Source: Terriglobales bacterium (GTDB taxonomy: Bacteria > Acidobacteriota > Terriglobia > Terriglobales > Acidobacteriaceae). Taken from it: a stretch of 7,354 nucleotides of DNA. Below are positions 5,914 through 7,354 of this stretch, piece after piece (the stretch's first letter is position 1; each line of letters starts with the position of its first letter). Below the pieces are notes generated by a model. It made no database searches and had not been told where the DNA came from. It worked only from the letters and a program-made list of their open reading frames with translations. The DNA lies in assembly GCA_015655365.1 (NCBI GenBank), contig JAATFE010000463.1:1-7354 (forward strand), given 5' to 3'. The position numbers were made by a program, and so were the translations under genes.

Positions 5914-7148
5914 TTATGCGGTGAGCCGCATTTTCTCAAACAGTTTGTTCTTTGCCTGCTGCATGCGCCGCGCCGCTTCGGTGTCACTGAGCGCCGCGGC
6001 GATGCGTTTCAGGGCGTTGATGCTGAGTCCCTGGCGCAGATACTGTGCCGGCTTGTCGAGCGCCAGCAGGGTTTCCAGCGGAGTTTGGTAGCGCTTGTAA
6101 CGAACGCGTTTGCGGCCCTTCTCGTCGATCTCGACCTCAGCCTGGGCGCAGGGGAGATGGTAGTTCAGATACGGATTCAGATACTCCCGATAGAAGCTGT
6201 TGATGGAGTCGGCGTGGCCGGCGTCGATGTAGCCGTAGCCGATGTGCTTGCGGATCACCGCGCCGTTCTTGGTCTCTACAAGCCCGTTGTCGCCGCTCTG
6301 CCGGGGGCGGCTTTTGGTCTGCTCGATCAGCAACTTGTTGAGTAGTTCGGCGACCGTGCGGTTGATGAATTCCGAGCCGTTGTCAGTGTGGAAGCCCTTG
6401 ATGCGAAATGGAAACTGGCGCATCATGGCCTTCAGCACAGGCTCCAGATAAGTCTCTGAAATGCGTGGTGTTGAGCCCACCACCTGCCACTGCAGGACCT
6501 CGTCGACGGCGTTGATATGATAAACGCCTTTCGCTTCCGGCCGGTCGCCCTGATGCACCGTATCCAGGCGCAGATAGCCGGGCTGGCCTTGAGGCTGAGG
6601 CTTGCGCCGCTCGCCGATCGAGACCGCCGTGGGACGCGTTTTGACGTAGTTCAAGCGCCGCTCCCAGTAACGCTGACTCTTGCGCAGGTTGTACAGATGG
6701 GCCACCGAGATCGCAGCCAACCGAACGTACTCCTGCTTGCCGTAGAGTTCGACCTCGCGCTCTAGAATGCGCCGTGTCGCCGGACCGCTCAGGGTCTCGT
6801 GCGCCTCATCGACCGAGGCAGCAACTCGACGTCGGCCCGTGTGTACAGGCCGGGAAAACGGCGCCGCCGGTAGATGGTCGGCCGCACCTGGCCGGTCGCC
6901 GTATAGCGGCCGATCAGTCGCGTGACCTGCGCACGACTCATCCCGGTCATCTTCTCAACGTAACGCCGTACCAGGCCACGCGCAGCCCTGCCCTGCTGGG
7001 CGTACTCTTGCCGCACCAGCACCTGCTCCACCCAGCCATAGACTTGCTGACGGTTCTCGCCTTCAAATCGAAGCTCCTCGCTGGCCGCAACGAACCGGCC
7101 AATCGCTTCCAAGCTCAACTTCTCTGCTTCGTGCACGCTGATGTTCAA
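5914..7148 (-). pseudogene. Integrase-core DD(35)E transposase, split by a one-base frameshift
   Basis: Residues 1-110 read from a TTG at 7146-7148 (in-frame stop at 7161-7163) and carry a helix-turn-helix-like stretch, KMTGMSRAQVTRLIGRY (66-82). At 6817-6819 the frame breaks: this frame adds nine unrelated residues and stops at 6789, while the family sequence continues in the next frame as SVDEAHETLSGPATRRIL and on to a TAA at 5914-5916. Restoring one base (CTGCC to CTGGCC) gives a smooth 411-residue protein, the full length I expect for this family. The catalytic residues are in the second part: Asp in LRLDTVHQGD (6562-6564), Asp in HTDNGSEF (6382-6384) and Glu in DNGLVETKNG (6274-6276), with exactly 35 residues between the last two. 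No slippery heptamer is present at the break, so it looks like a real mutation or a sequence error and not programmed frameshifting. The exact IS family (IS481-like or unclassified) is uncertain. Confidence 0.85.
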
Positions 7149-7164
7149 TCTCCAGCATGCCTAA

Positions 7165-7194
7165 CCCTTCAGGCTCATCTTGCGTTGGAAGAGA
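7165..7194 (-). repeat. Right terminal inverted repeat of the insertion sequence
   Basis: Its complement reads TCTCTTCCAACGCAAG and then ATGAGCCTGAAGGG, pairing with the left repeat at 5684-5714. It ends 16 bases before the transposase start codon, so the transposase promoter would have to overlap the repeat or lie in the flanking DNA. Confidence 0.7.
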
Positions 7195-7201
7195 GTAGCC
7201 T

Positions 7202-7230
7202 TTGACATGGCTCTCCTGAGTTGGTAGCCT
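7202..7230 (+). promoter_or_regulatory. Candidate tRNA-Glu promoter
   Basis: TTGACA (7202-7207), a perfect -35 hexamer, is followed after 17 bases by TAGCCT (7225-7230), a poor -10. Transcription would begin near 7237, about 40 bases before the tRNA. The -35 lies only eight bases outside the inferred end of the insertion sequence. The weak -10 makes this tentative. Confidence 0.35.
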
Positions 7231-7278
7231 TCAAAAAGGGCGAGTTTGGCAAATTAAGGCCGAACGCGTTCCAGTTGC

Positions 7279-7353
7279 GTCCCCGTCGTCTAGCCCGGCC
7301 TAGGACACCGCCCTTTCACGGCGATAACACGGGTTCAAATCCCGTCGGGGACG
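7279..7353 (+). tRNA. tRNA-Glu, anticodon TTC
   Basis: A full cloverleaf is visible. The acceptor stem GTCCCCG (7279-7285) pairs with CGGGGAC (7346-7352). The D arm is GTCT/GGAC (7288-7291, 7303-7306) with a GG in its loop. The anticodon arm has loop CTTTCAC (7313-7319) and anticodon TTC at 7315-7317. The T arm is ACGGG/CCCGT around TTCAAAT (7329-7345). The discriminator is G7353. The sequence closely resembles bacterial tRNA-Glu as I remember it from E. coli. The outermost anticodon-stem pair is a C-A mismatch (7308/7324). The next base is C, so an encoded CCA is possible but cut off by the window end. Confidence 0.96.
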
Positions 7354-7354
7354 C

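Larger units (their letters stand above)
5684..7194 (-). mobile_element. Insertion sequence, about 1.5 kb, with a frameshifted transposase
   Basis: A DD(35)E transposase reading frame (5914-7148, - strand) is bracketed by imperfect inverted repeats of about 30 bp that share a perfect 14-base core, ATGAGCCTGAAGGG. Taking the outer edge of the similarity as the ends gives about 1511 bp. No matching direct repeat of the target was found just outside (left flank ends GCGAAG, right flank begins GTAGCC), so the exact ends are uncertain, or the flanks have changed since insertion. The element lies between the efflux unit and a tRNA-Glu. About 200 noncoding bases separate the transposase stop from the left end, unusually long for a simple insertion sequence. 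Confidence 0.7.

Noticed and set aside
5532..5987. A 151-residue - strand open frame and several overlapping + strand frames at the left part of the insertion sequence
   Set aside because: They overlap the transposase end, the hairpin and the terminal repeat, and show no domain or composition typical of a real protein.
6812..6830. Programmed ribosomal frameshift in the transposase
   Set aside because: A -1 shift would restore the protein, but the local sequence (GAG TTG CTG CCT CGG) has no slippery heptamer. A one-base loss is simpler.
7279..7354. tRNA-Glu as an attachment site of an integrated island
   Set aside because: No tyrosine or serine integrase is present and no repeat of the tRNA 3' end occurs elsewhere in the window. 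The neighbouring element is an insertion sequence with its own inverted repeats.

Overview
The window looks like a piece of an Acidobacteriota (Terriglobia-type) chromosome. This is inferred from the moderately high GC, the ComEA-like helix-hairpin-helix protein, the style of the RND pump, and above all the intergenic hairpins with CTRAAG tips (R = A or G), which I remember from such genomes but could not check here.

Layout: (1) bases 1-214, + strand, the C-terminal end of a small helix-hairpin-helix protein. (2) 215-943, a gene-free convergent intergenic region packed with palindromic repeats. It holds four versions of a two-hairpin module, one decayed copy, an inverted half copy and one unrelated hairpin. 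(3) 944-5336, - strand, a two-gene tripartite efflux unit: a lipoprotein membrane-fusion (adaptor) protein, then 97 bp further on an inner-membrane RND pump of the HAE1/AcrB type. No outer-membrane channel gene and no regulator is present. (4) 5337-5683, the upstream region of the efflux unit, with one weak promoter/operator candidate. (5) About 5684-7194, an insertion sequence with roughly 30-bp imperfect terminal inverted repeats. Its DD(35)E transposase (- strand) is split by a single-base frameshift. (6) 7279-7353, + strand, a tRNA-Glu (anticodon TTC) at the right edge, with a possible promoter between it and the insertion sequence.

The adaptor and pump would work together, proton-driven, to move small hydrophobic or amphiphilic compounds out of the cell through a TolC-like channel encoded elsewhere. 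The insertion sequence is probably no longer self-mobile. All three - strand reading frames appear to start with TTG or GTG.

I see no clear new enzymatic system. The least explained part is the two-hairpin repeat array at 250-853, where paired base changes preserve one of the stems.
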